A stretch of DNA of 7,171 nucleotides from Bianquea renquensis (lineage in GTDB: Bacteria; Bacillota; Clostridia; Lachnospirales; Bianqueaceae), in contig NZ_JACRSQ010000060.1 of assembly GCF_014384895.1 (NCBI RefSeq), forward strand, positions 1 through 7,171, given 5' to 3'. The first letter of the stretch is position 1. Every line of letters starts with the position of its first letter. Shown piece by piece: positions 1 to 6,495 of the stretch. The notes under the pieces were generated by a model, which saw only the letters and a program-made list of their open reading frames with translations, did no database searches and was not told the DNA's origin. A program made the position numbers and the translations under genes.

Positions 1-31
1 TATAAGGCCAAATGGTGTGTATAACATAAAT

Positions 32-63
32 ATCCGCCATATCTGAACACAGATATGGCGGAT
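32..63 (-). terminator. Hairpin terminator downstream of gdhA
   Basis: A perfect inverted repeat: arms 32-45 and 50-63 (14 bp, core ATCCGCCATATCTG) around a 4-nt loop, AACA. It lies about 100 bp past the gdhA stop on the minus strand, where a terminator is expected. The U-tract is weak on both sides (ATTTATGTT on the minus strand, TCTTATTTTAG further out on the plus strand), so it may act in both directions or serve a convergent gene left of the window. The stem is certain; its role and orientation are inferred. Confidence 0.55.
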
Positions 64-166
64 GCCTATAATCTTATTTTAGATATTTCGCTTGTCTACT
101 TGACATGGGGCTGATCACAGAATCCAGACTCTTCTCTATAAGGTATAGGGTATCCGCAGATTTGGA

Positions 167-1498
167 TTACATGCCCTGTGCGATCATGGCCGATGCAACC
201 TTTTCAAATCCGGCGATGTTGGCTCCGGCTACATAGTTGCCCTCCATGCCATAGCGCTTAGAGGCCTCGTCCATCTTGTGGAAGATGGCAACCATGATGC
301 TCTCCAGCTTTGCGTCAACCTCCTCGAAGGTCCAGCTCAGACGTTCACTGTTCTGGGTCATCTCAAGGGCGGAGGTGGCAACGCCGCCAGCGTTGGCCGC
401 CTTGCCGGGGGCGAAGAGTACGCCATTCTCCTGCAGGTACGCGGTCGCGTCCAGTGTCGTGGGCATGTTAGCGCCTTCCGCTACGGCAAAACAGCCATTG
501 GCCACAAGAGCTTTGGCGTCATCCAGATCCAACTCGTTCTGAGTCGCGCAGGGGAGCGCCACATCACAGGGAACAGACCAAACATTTCCACCCTCGGTGT
601 ACTGGCTATTCGGACGGTATGTGACATATTCGGACAGGCGGAGGCGTTTGACCTCTTTGATCTCCTTGATGGCTTCGAGATCAATTCCGTCAGGATCGTA
701 GATCCAACCGGTGGAATCGCTCATGGTCACGACTTTCGCGCCCAACTGCATAGCCTTCTGCGCCGCATAGATCGCTACGTTACCGGCGCCGGAGATGACG
801 ACAGTTTTGCCCGCGATATCCTTGCCGTTGCAGCGCAACATCTCTCTTGTCAAATACAGAAGACCATATCCTGTGGCTTCCGTGCGGACGAGGGATCCGC
901 CGAATTCCAGCCCTTTTCCCGTGAGGACGCCCTCGTAAAGGCCCCGAATTCTCTTATACTGACCGAACAAATAGCCGATCTCGCGGCCGCCTACACCGAT
1001 ATCACCGGCGGGAACATCAACGTCAGCGCCGATATGTTTGGAGAGCTCTGTCATAAAGCTCTGGCAGAATGCCATGATCTCACGGTCGGATTTGCCTTTG
1101 GGGTCGAAATCGGATCCACCCTTGCCGCCGCCGATAGGCAGTCCGGTCAAGGAATTTTTGAAAATCTGCTCAAAACCCAGGAACTTGATAATTCCAAGAT
1201 TGACATTGTTGCGGAACCGCAGGCCGCCTTTGTAAGGGCCGATGGCATTGTTAAACTGGACGCGGAAACCGCGGTTAACCTGCATCTGCCCCTGATCGTC
1301 CACCCATGGAACCCGGAACATGATCTGTCTGTCGGGCTCCACGATGCGCTCCAGAAGCGCTTCTTTTCTGAATTTCGCTTCGTTTGCTTCAATAACGGGG
1401 CGCAGGGACTCCAACACTTCACTGACAGCCTGAATGAACTCGGGCTGAGAGGCGTCTTTTTGCTGTACGGTGGCTAAAACCTCATCTACGTAGGACAT
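167..1498 (-). CDS. gdhA: NADP-type glutamate dehydrogenase
   Basis: A 443-residue cytosolic enzyme for reversible reductive amination of 2-oxoglutarate with ammonia to glutamate; length is typical of hexameric bacterial GDHs. The N-terminal substrate domain spans about residues 1-200. It shows PYKGGLRF (K90), QIFKN (K114), the catalytic-lysine motif GLPIGGGKGG (K126) and DVPAGDIGVG (D166). These correspond to the K89/K113/K125/D165 set known in the Clostridium symbiosum enzyme. The dinucleotide-binding domain carries GAGNVA (about 237-242). The next strand ends in MSDSTG, like NADP-dependent enterobacterial GDH and unlike the NAD-specific clostridial form, so NADP preference is inferred. S376 matches the C-terminal substrate serine. 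I chose the ATG at 1498 over the in-frame ATG at 1591: AAGAAGGAG (1509-1517) precedes it by 10 nt, the family N-terminus begins with MSYVDEV, and the upstream extension would be encoded by the leader hairpin. glgB lies upstream on the same strand. Confidence 0.96.
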   Translation of the reverse strand: MSYVDEVLATVQQKDASQPEFIQAVSEVLESLRPVIEANEAKFRKEALLERIVEPDRQIMFRVPWVDDQGQMQVNRGFRVQFNNAIGPYKGGLRFRNNVNLGIIKFLGFEQIFKNSLTGLPIGGGKGGSDFDPKGKSDREIMAFCQSFMTELSKHIGADVDVPAGDIGVGGREIGYLFGQYKRIRGLYEGVLTGKGLEFGGSLVRTEATGYGLLYLTREMLRCNGKDIAGKTVVISGAGNVAIYAAQKAMQLGAKVVTMSDSTGWIYDPDGIDLEAIKEIKEVKRLRLSEYVTYRPNSQYTEGGNVWSVPCDVALPCATQNELDLDDAKALVANGCFAVAEGANMPTTLDATAYLQENGVLFAPGKAANAGGVATSALEMTQNSERLSWTFEEVDAKLESIMVAIFHKMDEASKRYGMEGNYVAGANIAGFEKVASAMIAQGM

Positions 1499-1508
1499 GA
1501 AATCATTT

Positions 1509-1517
1509 CTCCTTCTT
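1509..1517 (-). promoter_or_regulatory. gdhA ribosome binding site (decides the start)
   Basis: The minus strand reads AAGAAGGAG, 10 nt before the ATG at 1498-1496. It fixes the start against the longer in-frame ATG at 1591, which has no such site. A weak hairpin (1511-1529; CCTACTT against AAGAAGG with one mismatch) could partly cover this site. That pairing is AU-rich and I would not lean on it. Confidence 0.8.
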
Positions 1518-1536
1518 ATAAAAAGTAGGCTTAAAT

Positions 1537-1585
1537 AAAAAAAGGCAATCCCCTCACCGTGAAAAATACGGTACGGTGATGCCTT
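1537..1585 (-). terminator. Leader terminator/attenuator ahead of gdhA
   Basis: Read on the minus strand, an outer stem pairs AAGGCA (1585-1580) with TGCCTT (1547-1542). An inner stem pairs TCACCGT (1579-1573) with ACGGTGA (1560-1554). The loop is 12 nt and a 6-nt bulge lies on the 3' side. The stem runs into seven U (1543-1537). It sits between the gdhA promoter and the gdhA start, so transcripts begun at that promoter must pass a terminator-shaped structure. It could be a regulated attenuator, or simply stop readthrough from glgB. A second ACCGT beside the first gives alternative pairings for the same 3' arm. I do not recognise it as a known riboswitch class. Confidence 0.6.
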
Positions 1586-1602
1586 ATCCAAAGCTTGTCA
1601 TA

Positions 1603-1631
1603 ATTATACATGCTATTTTTTTGAAATGCAA
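1603..1631 (-). promoter_or_regulatory. gdhA promoter (sigma-A type)
   Basis: On the minus strand, -10 is a perfect TATAAT (1608-1603) and -35 is TTGCAT (1631-1626), a 3/6 match, with a 17-bp spacer in AT-rich DNA. Transcription would start near 1596, giving a leader of about 98 nt that contains the hairpin at 1542-1585. The poor -35 suggests a moderate or activator-helped promoter. Confidence 0.6.
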
Positions 1632-1687
1632 GCCAATATTCGTATAAGAACGTAAAAATATTTTAGGTTATTCAATAAAGAATAAAA

Positions 1688-3532
1688 TTATACAAAAAAG
1701 ACTTTTGTCGCGGGCTTGAAAACACATCCGGTAAAAGGTGGGAGATGAAAGTGGAGGGTGGGATGCTGGGCGGAGCCCCTTGTCTTGACTGTAGGGTTTA
1801 CCCTGTCAAGGCCGCCGAAGGCGGCTCGATCAGTGGAAATCAGCTCCTGGTACTCGCCACTCTGCTCCACAGAAATGGACATGGATGGGTACTCCCGGTT
1901 TGAAAAGTTTAGAACAATATACACCACCTCGCCTTGAAGATTCTTCCGCTCAAAGGCATAGACACAGGGGCAAGCGCCATGGCAGGTAACCCAGGAGAAG
2001 GCATCGGGATGAAAGTCTTCCTGGTAGAAGGCGGACTCTTGTCGATAGAGACGGTTCAGCACTTTCATATAGGCGTGAAACTTCGCGTGTTGAGGGTAGT
2101 CCAACAGATTCCAGGCCAATTCTTTGCTCTCATCCCACTCTTTGAACTCTGCTAGTTCATTGCCCATGAAGAGCAGCTTTTTTCCGGGATGGGATATCAT
2201 ATACAGATAGTACGTCCGCAGCTGATGGAATTTTTCCTCGTAGCTTCCATAAAATCGATCGAGAATGGACTTTTTTCCATGCACGACCTCATCATGGGAC
2301 AGAGGGAGGATATAGTTCTCCTGGTACGCATAGCAGATGGAGAATGTGAGCTTGTCCCAGATCCGCGGGCGACCATTCCAAGGGGTGGCAATGTAATCCA
2401 GTCCGTCGTGCATCCAGCCAAGATTCCATTTATAATCAAAGCCCAATCCGCCGTAGACAACAGGGGCTGTAACTTTGACGTAATCAGAGGAATCCTCGGC
2501 GATGAACATGACCTGTGGATGTTTCTTTCCCACGGAGAAATTACAGTCCCGCAGAAACCAAAGGCCAGGCTCGTTGAGGCCGGCGTCCTTATGGCCGTTT
2601 CGATAGATCAAATTGGACACAGCGTCGAACCGGACGCCGTCGAAGTGGTAACGGCTTAGCCAAAAGTCCAGTGCCGATTTCATAAAGCTGATGACGTGAG
2701 GTTTCGAGTAGTCGAATAAAATGGTATTCCACGGGCTATACCGTTCCGTCTCCCGCTCGCTTTCATAGAGAAAACTGCCGTCGAATTGATGCAGTGCGTA
2801 GAAGTCGGAGACGAAGTGGAGCGGAACAAAATCCAAGATCACCCCGATTCCTGCCCCATGGCAGCGGTCGATGAGGCGCATAAGCTCCGCGGGTTTGCCG
2901 TAGCGGCTATCAGCGCTAAAATAGCCGGAGGTTTGATATCCCCAGGAAGCGTCCAGGGGATGCTCTGTCAGAGGCAAAAATTCAATATGCGTATATCCCA
3001 TGTCCTGGACATACGGGATCAGGTCATCTGCCAGTTTATCATAAGATAGAAAGGGGGCGTCTGAGCTTTTCGCAGTTTTGTTTTGCTTCCAGGAGCCTAG
3101 ATGGACCTCATATATGGACAAGGGGTCATGAAAGTTTTTGCTTCGTGTCTGCATCCACCCCTGATCCGACCAGGTATAGGAATCCAAATCGCAGACAATC
3201 GAGGCGGTGTTGGGGCGGAGTTCGCTGGAAAACGCGAAGGGATCCATCCGATCATACACATCGCCGCCTGCGGTTGTGATCCGATACTTATACAGCGAGC
3301 CAGGGGCTGCATCGTGGACAAAAATTGTCCAGACGCCGCATGGCTGTCGAAACATGGGATAGCCGCTCCAAGAATTGAAATCCCCGATCAGCTCCACCGC
3401 CACCGCGTTGGGCGCGTATACGGAAAAGCGCACACCGTGCTTTTCATATTCAAATGTGCAGTGAGCTCCAAAATGTTCGTAGGCGGTGAGGCTAGCTCCT
3501 CGGAGGTATTCTTGAAAGATCTGTTCATCCAT
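1688..3532 (-). CDS. glgB: 1,4-alpha-glucan branching enzyme (GH13)
   Basis: A 614-residue cytosolic enzyme that cuts alpha-1,4-glucan chains and rejoins them as alpha-1,6 branches during glycogen synthesis. An N-terminal CBM48-like domain (about 30-110; VRFSVYAPNA, LIGDFNSW) precedes a GH13 barrel. Barrel motifs in order: WGYQTSGYFSADSRYG (197-212), DFVPLHF (234-240), DGVRFDAV with nucleophile D303, FIAEDSS with acid/base E346, and LSHDEVVHGKKS with transition-state D414. An all-beta domain follows from about 510. Length fits the shorter bacterial GlgB. Some motifs differ from the Escherichia coli type (DFVPLHF for DWVPAHF, RFDAV for RVDAV, AEDSS for AEEST), and the segment between strands 4 and 5 is short, so this is a divergent clostridial branch with all three catalytic acids kept. 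TAAGGAG at 3549-3543 lies 10 nt before the ATG. Other glg genes are not adjacent. Readthrough into gdhA is possible because no clear terminator follows the stop directly. Confidence 0.94.
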   Translation of the reverse strand: MDEQIFQEYLRGASLTAYEHFGAHCTFEYEKHGVRFSVYAPNAVAVELIGDFNSWSGYPMFRQPCGVWTIFVHDAAPGSLYKYRITTAGGDVYDRMDPFAFSSELRPNTASIVCDLDSYTWSDQGWMQTRSKNFHDPLSIYEVHLGSWKQNKTAKSSDAPFLSYDKLADDLIPYVQDMGYTHIEFLPLTEHPLDASWGYQTSGYFSADSRYGKPAELMRLIDRCHGAGIGVILDFVPLHFVSDFYALHQFDGSFLYESERETERYSPWNTILFDYSKPHVISFMKSALDFWLSRYHFDGVRFDAVSNLIYRNGHKDAGLNEPGLWFLRDCNFSVGKKHPQVMFIAEDSSDYVKVTAPVVYGGLGFDYKWNLGWMHDGLDYIATPWNGRPRIWDKLTFSICYAYQENYILPLSHDEVVHGKKSILDRFYGSYEEKFHQLRTYYLYMISHPGKKLLFMGNELAEFKEWDESKELAWNLLDYPQHAKFHAYMKVLNRLYRQESAFYQEDFHPDAFSWVTCHGACPCVYAFERKNLQGEVVYIVLNFSNREYPSMSISVEQSGEYQELISTDRAAFGGLDRVNPTVKTRGSAQHPTLHFHLPPFTGCVFKPATKVFFV

Positions 3533-3607
3533 TGGGTAAGCACTCCTTACAAAATCAAGATTGACGAGACATACTCTTTCTTCTGGGGGATCGTGTTGTA
3601 TTCTTTA

Positions 3608-3635
3608 AGTATACAGGAAAACGAAAAACTTGCAA
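3608..3635 (-). promoter_or_regulatory. glgB promoter (sigma-A type)
   Basis: The minus strand shows -35 TTGCAA (3635-3630) and -10 TATACT (3613-3608) with a 16-bp spacer. The start would be near 3601, giving a leader of about 70 nt before the glgB ATG. The -35 lies within a palindrome (3622-3644). It is divergent from the promoter at 3670-3698. Confidence 0.55.
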
Positions 3636-3663
3636 GATTTTTCGAGTCGATTTTTAAAGATCG
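3622..3663. promoter_or_regulatory. Two palindromes between divergent promoters, candidate operators
   Basis: Palindrome A (3622-3644) has half-sites CGAAAAACTTG and CAAG-A-TTTTTCG, eleven matching base pairs interrupted by one extra A, and covers the glgB -35. Palindrome B (3648-3663) is CGATTTTTAAAGATCG, with 7 of 8 positions symmetric, and ends 6 bp before the TTGACA of the rightward promoter. The two are 3 bp apart. A repressor or activator bound here could control both directions. The regulator is unknown and the sites do not fit the catabolite-repression (cre) consensus. Confidence 0.4.
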
Positions 3664-3669
3664 CAACGG

Positions 3670-3698
3670 TTGACAGGAGTTAATGGCTATGCTAGAAT
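3670..3698 (+). promoter_or_regulatory. Strong promoter of the beta-helix gene
   Basis: -35 is a perfect TTGACA (3670-3675), the spacer is 17 bp, and -10 is TAGAAT (3693-3698) preceded by TGC, an extended -10. Transcription should begin near 3705, leaving a leader of only about 16 nt that starts almost at the ribosome binding site. The promoter rules out the in-frame TTG at 3670 as translation start, because that codon is part of the -35 box. Confidence 0.75.
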
Positions 3699-3707
3699 GC
3701 AACAATC

Positions 3708-3715
3708 AGGAGGTG
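3708..3715 (+). promoter_or_regulatory. Ribosome binding site fixing the start at 3721
   Basis: AGGAGGTG is a near-perfect match to the 16S rRNA 3' end, 5 nt before the ATG at 3721. It selects this ATG over the upstream in-frame TTG at 3670. Confidence 0.8.
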
Positions 3716-3720
3716 GCAGC

Positions 3721-4599
3721 ATGGAACGAAATCGGCTATTTACACAAGACTTTTCAGCGCCGTTGGATGCCCGGTGGGATTACCGCCAGGATGATTCGGA
3801 GATGGAGATCAAGGATGGCGAGCTTCGGATCAAAGGAGGTGTCCCGGCATTCCTCATGGAGGCGGGGAAACCGGAATGGCGTGATTATTCTGTCAGTGGA
3901 AGAATATGTTTACACCGACTGTACGCCAATGGACAGGCCGGAATCTGCGCTCGAGTTTCCAATGATATGAAATATTGTTATCAGTTGGTCATTGCGGGGC
4001 GAGGCGAACTTCGGCTCATGAAAAACACAGATGAATGGGAGATCTTGTGGAAAAAGCCTTTTGACTATGAAAAGGATCGATGGTATACACTGAACTTGAA
4101 CGTCACAGGGAATACCGTGGAAGCCACCATGGATGGAGAGCATCTCGTGACGTATGTAGACGAGGATGCGGACTTCCGCAAGATTCCCTGTGGAGGTATC
4201 GGGTTGGTGATGCACCATGGCGAGATGCGGGTATCCGAGATTGCTGTTCAAGGGGAAGAAAGCGCAATTCCGGTGATGGGGGTTTTCGTTTATAAGCAAA
4301 GTGTGACGTTGCCGTTGGGAAGCAAAAGGAAACTCTCCGCTGTGGCGTATCCTGGTGAAGCCAGCGATCGGACAATTTTGTGGGAAAGCAGCGATCCGGA
4401 AGTGGCAAGGGTCGATTGCGACGGATGGGTATTCGCGTTAAAAGAAGGCCGGACGGGGATGATTCGGCAGAGGGAACAGCGGAACGTCCCCTGCACTCCA
4501 TTCAGGAGGCGCGAAATCGAATCCGGCAGCGCAAGGAGAGAAAGGATTTGCCTGAGGGCGGGGTCACCATCTATCTGCGAGAGGGAACCTATCGCCTGA
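3721..4599 (+). CDS. N-terminal part of a frameshifted glycan-type beta-helix protein
   Basis: The first 292 codons of a gene broken near 4450. Residues about 5-178 look like a laminin-G/concanavalin-like jelly roll, as in the 3-keto-disaccharide hydrolase (DUF1080) and pectate-lyase-linked families: WRDYSVSGRI, GQAGICARV, CYQLVIAGRGELRL, WYTLNLNVTGNTVEATMDGE, CGGIGLVMHHG. Residues about 186-245 match the first two thirds of a bacterial Ig-like BIG2 domain (SVTLPLGSKRKLSAVAYP, WESSDPEVARVD, GWVFALKEGRT). The expected closing strands are missing. After residue 245 the frame reads an arginine-rich tail (MIRQREQRN onward) to the stop at 4597; this looks out of frame. No signal peptide or membrane segment is visible, which is unusual for BIG2-bearing proteins. 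Carbohydrate binding is inferred for the first domain. The start has a strong site and its own promoter. Confidence 0.75.
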   Translation: MERNRLFTQDFSAPLDARWDYRQDDSEMEIKDGELRIKGGVPAFLMEAGKPEWRDYSVSGRICLHRLYANGQAGICARVSNDMKYCYQLVIAGRGELRLMKNTDEWEILWKKPFDYEKDRWYTLNLNVTGNTVEATMDGEHLVTYVDEDADFRKIPCGGIGLVMHHGEMRVSEIAVQGEESAIPVMGVFVYKQSVTLPLGSKRKLSAVAYPGEASDRTILWESSDPEVARVDCDGWVFALKEGRTGMIRQREQRNVPCTPFRRREIESGSARRERICLRAGSPSICEREPIA

Positions 4600-6416
4600 C
4601 AGAGTCCTTTGTGTTGACAGAGGAGGACAGCGGAATGCCAGGGCGCGAAGTCCGCTATCAGGGATATCCAGGGGAGGAAGTCCGTCTTTGCGGAAGTGTC
4701 CGCGTCAATGCCGAAGATTTTCAGGTGGTTTCCGATTCCAATACGGTGGCAAGGCTGCGGCCGCAAGCGGTAGAACATGTGCGGGTCATAGACCTGATGG
4801 AGCAGGGGATCACAGAGTATGGGCAGTTGCACACAAGAGGAATGGGACAGGATATGATTCCAATGCAGATGGAATTGACCATAGAAGATGAGGCGTACGA
4901 GCTCGCCTCCTACCCCAAAACAGGGTACAGCCATGTGGGAACGGTTCTGGATGGGCGCAAAGAGCCTGGCGCAATTTTTCAATATACGGATGATCGAGCT
5001 GAAGCCTGGACACAGGCGGAAGATCTCTGGCTGTATGGGTATCTGGAAAACGCCTATTCCGACTATTATGTGGGTGTCAGCAAGGTTGACTCGGCGGCAA
5101 AGACCTTCACCCTGCGGCATGAAACACCGCGGGGCGTCACAGAGGCGCCACCTTTTGGGGGGAAGCACAATAAGTATCGCGGCTATAACCTGCTGGAGGA
5201 GATCGAGGCGCCGGGGGAATACTACATTGACCGTGTCCACGGACGGCTCTATGTGTGGCCCAAAAGAGAGCTAGAGCCGGACAGCCGGGTGGAGCTTTCG
5301 GTGTTAGAGGAGCCTCTGATCAGCATGGAAGGCTGTCATGATATTCAATTGGATTCCCTGATTTTGGAGAACACCCGAGGCGTCGGAATTCACGAAGATT
5401 CGTGCGAAAATATCATCATTCAGAATAGTGTGTTCCGCAATATCGGCATCGTGGCTGTCAATATGGGGAAGGGATGTGCTCCTAAGTGGAGAGAACAGCC
5501 GGATACGTCGCCCGAGGCGATTTTAAAAAGCCGCCTTGTGGGCGATCTCAAAGGCTACCTATGGCGATATCCCGCCGCCGACCGGTGCGCTGGGTTTAAC
5601 AACTCCATCCTAAACTGCGAGATCTATCAGATTGGATGCGGCGGCATCATCCTGGACGGCGGCAATCGCAGGCAGCTGATCCATGGGCGCAATTCAGTGG
5701 AAAATTGCAGTTTCCATCAAGTGAATCGGGTTGAGAAGGCGTACAGGGGTGGAGTTCGATTTTTGGGAATGGGGAATATGGTTTCCCACTGCACCTTCTC
5801 CGGCGCGAACCATATGACCATTGACTTTGGGGGAAATGACAATTTACTGGAATACTGCGATATCGGCGACTCAACGTGGGATTGCGGCGATATGGGAACC
5901 ATCTATCACGGGGTGGATCCAACTTATTTTGGCAATGTGATCCGGTATAATCATATCCATGACACGGGGGCGAAAAATCATGTGCTGGATATCTATAATG
6001 ACGGGCGGGGAAATGGACTGACAGTTGAGGGAAACTTTATAGGGAAGATTCAAACCAGCTGGTCTGGCCGGTCTGTATTTGTCAACGGAGGGCAATTTAA
6101 CACCGTGCGGGGAAACTGTTGGTATCAGACGGCAGTGATCTATGAATTTCCCCCGAGATGGTATGATGGAAAAGAATTCATCATGGAAATTCTCCGCGAC
6201 TGCCAGCACTGGATTCAAGCGATGGACATTGGAGGTCCGCTTTGGAGGAAACGGTATCCCAAGCTGGCGCTGTTGGCCGGCGATTGCCATGAGCTTTCCT
6301 ATTCTCCGCTGAACAACGTATACACAGATAGCAAGGTGTTTGAGACAGTGGAGGCGATGCTGACGGATCCAAAGGTTGACGCAAATCGCTTCAGACAGAT
6401 TGGCCGGTATCAATAA
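4380..6416 (+). CDS. C-terminal part: right-handed parallel beta-helix protein
   Basis: A 678-codon frame, -1 relative to the preceding piece. Credible protein starts at about residue 24 (4449): PDGDDSAEGTAERPLHSIQEAR followed by VTIYLREGTYRL, the usual opening of secreted or intracellular parallel beta-helix carbohydrate-active proteins, normally preceded by YVS. The middle holds ladder-like turns rich in N, G and I/V (NIIIQNSVFRNIGIV, NNSILNCEIYQIGCGGIILD). About 504-528 carry DMGTIYHGVD and GNVIRYNHIHD, typical of beta-helix proteins near GH141 and related families. Substrate and catalytic residues cannot be assigned. The first possible starts are GTG 4380 and ATG 4425. Neither has a good ribosome binding site, and residues 1-23 are only the shifted reading of the BIG2 coding DNA. 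It is therefore best read as the back half of the gene beginning at 3721, most likely a pseudogene unless frameshifting or a sequence error restores it. Confidence 0.8.
   Translation: MGKQRSGSGKGRLRRMGIRVKRRPDGDDSAEGTAERPLHSIQEARNRIRQRKERKDLPEGGVTIYLREGTYRLTESFVLTEEDSGMPGREVRYQGYPGEEVRLCGSVRVNAEDFQVVSDSNTVARLRPQAVEHVRVIDLMEQGITEYGQLHTRGMGQDMIPMQMELTIEDEAYELASYPKTGYSHVGTVLDGRKEPGAIFQYTDDRAEAWTQAEDLWLYGYLENAYSDYYVGVSKVDSAAKTFTLRHETPRGVTEAPPFGGKHNKYRGYNLLEEIEAPGEYYIDRVHGRLYVWPKRELEPDSRVELSVLEEPLISMEGCHDIQLDSLILENTRGVGIHEDSCENIIIQNSVFRNIGIVAVNMGKGCAPKWREQPDTSPEAILKSRLVGDLKGYLWRYPAADRCAGFNNSILNCEIYQIGCGGIILDGGNRRQLIHGRNSVENCSFHQVNRVEKAYRGGVRFLGMGNMVSHCTFSGANHMTIDFGGNDNLLEYCDIGDSTWDCGDMGTIYHGVDPTYFGNVIRYNHIHDTGAKNHVLDIYNDGRGNGLTVEGNFIGKIQTSWSGRSVFVNGGQFNTVRGNCWYQTAVIYEFPPRWYDGKEFIMEILRDCQHWIQAMDIGGPLWRKRYPKLALLAGDCHELSYSPLNNVYTDSKVFETVEAMLTDPKVDANRFRQIGRYQ
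4441..4463 (+). other. Frame junction: probable internal deletion
   Basis: In the frame of 3721 this reads K-E-G-R-T, the BIG2 motif, ending at 4455. In the -1 frame it reads P-D-G-D-D from 4449, the opening of the beta-helix domain. The two matches overlap on CCGGACG (4449-4455). About 15-20 residues that close a BIG2 fold, plus the usual linker and YVS before PDG, are absent. A deletion between two copies of a short repeat such as CCGGACG, leaving one copy and a -1 frame, would give exactly this. The older sequence is not available here, so this is inference. Confidence 0.6.
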
Positions 6417-6429
6417 AACTTCCGGCCAA
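6400..6429 (+). repeat. Inverted repeat around the beta-helix stop codon
   Basis: Arms TTGGCCGG (6400-6407) and CCGGCCAA (6422-6429) form an 8-bp perfect GC-rich stem with a 14-nt loop that holds the TAA stop (6414-6416). No U-tract follows (AACAAAAATAAG), so it is not a standard intrinsic terminator. It may shield the 3' end of the mRNA or weakly separate this gene from the next. Confidence 0.4.
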
Positions 6430-6495
6430 AACAAAAATAAGCAAGGCGAATAAGATGGCCCACCTTATCCGATACTAGAGGTGAGGTGATTAAAA

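Noticed and set aside
100..140. Rightward promoter starting with TTGACA at 100-105
   Set aside because: No acceptable -10 element lies 16-18 bp downstream; that position reads TCCAGA.
278..1477. 399-codon open frame on the plus strand, antisense to gdhA
   Set aside because: It mirrors the codon pattern of gdhA, has no ribosome binding site or recognisable domain, and gdhA is clearly the real gene.
1499..1591. Longer gdhA start at 1591
   Set aside because: The added residues are encoded by the leader hairpin and U-tract; the ATG at 1498 has a proper ribosome binding site and matches family N-termini.
3661..3675. Catabolite-response (cre) site near TCGCAACGGTTGACA
   Set aside because: Only about half of the consensus positions match.
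4436..4468. Programmed -1 frameshift at GTTAAAAG
   Set aside because: The heptamer G-TTA-AAA does not fit X-XXY-YYZ, only a 4-bp stem (GCCG/CGGC) follows, and the BIG2 domain would still lack its end. Deletion is the better explanation, though direct proof is missing.
4290..5240. 316-codon open frame on the minus strand across the beta-helix gene
   Set aside because: It is cysteine- and histidine-rich with no recognised family, has no translation signals, and lies opposite strong beta-helix coding sequence.
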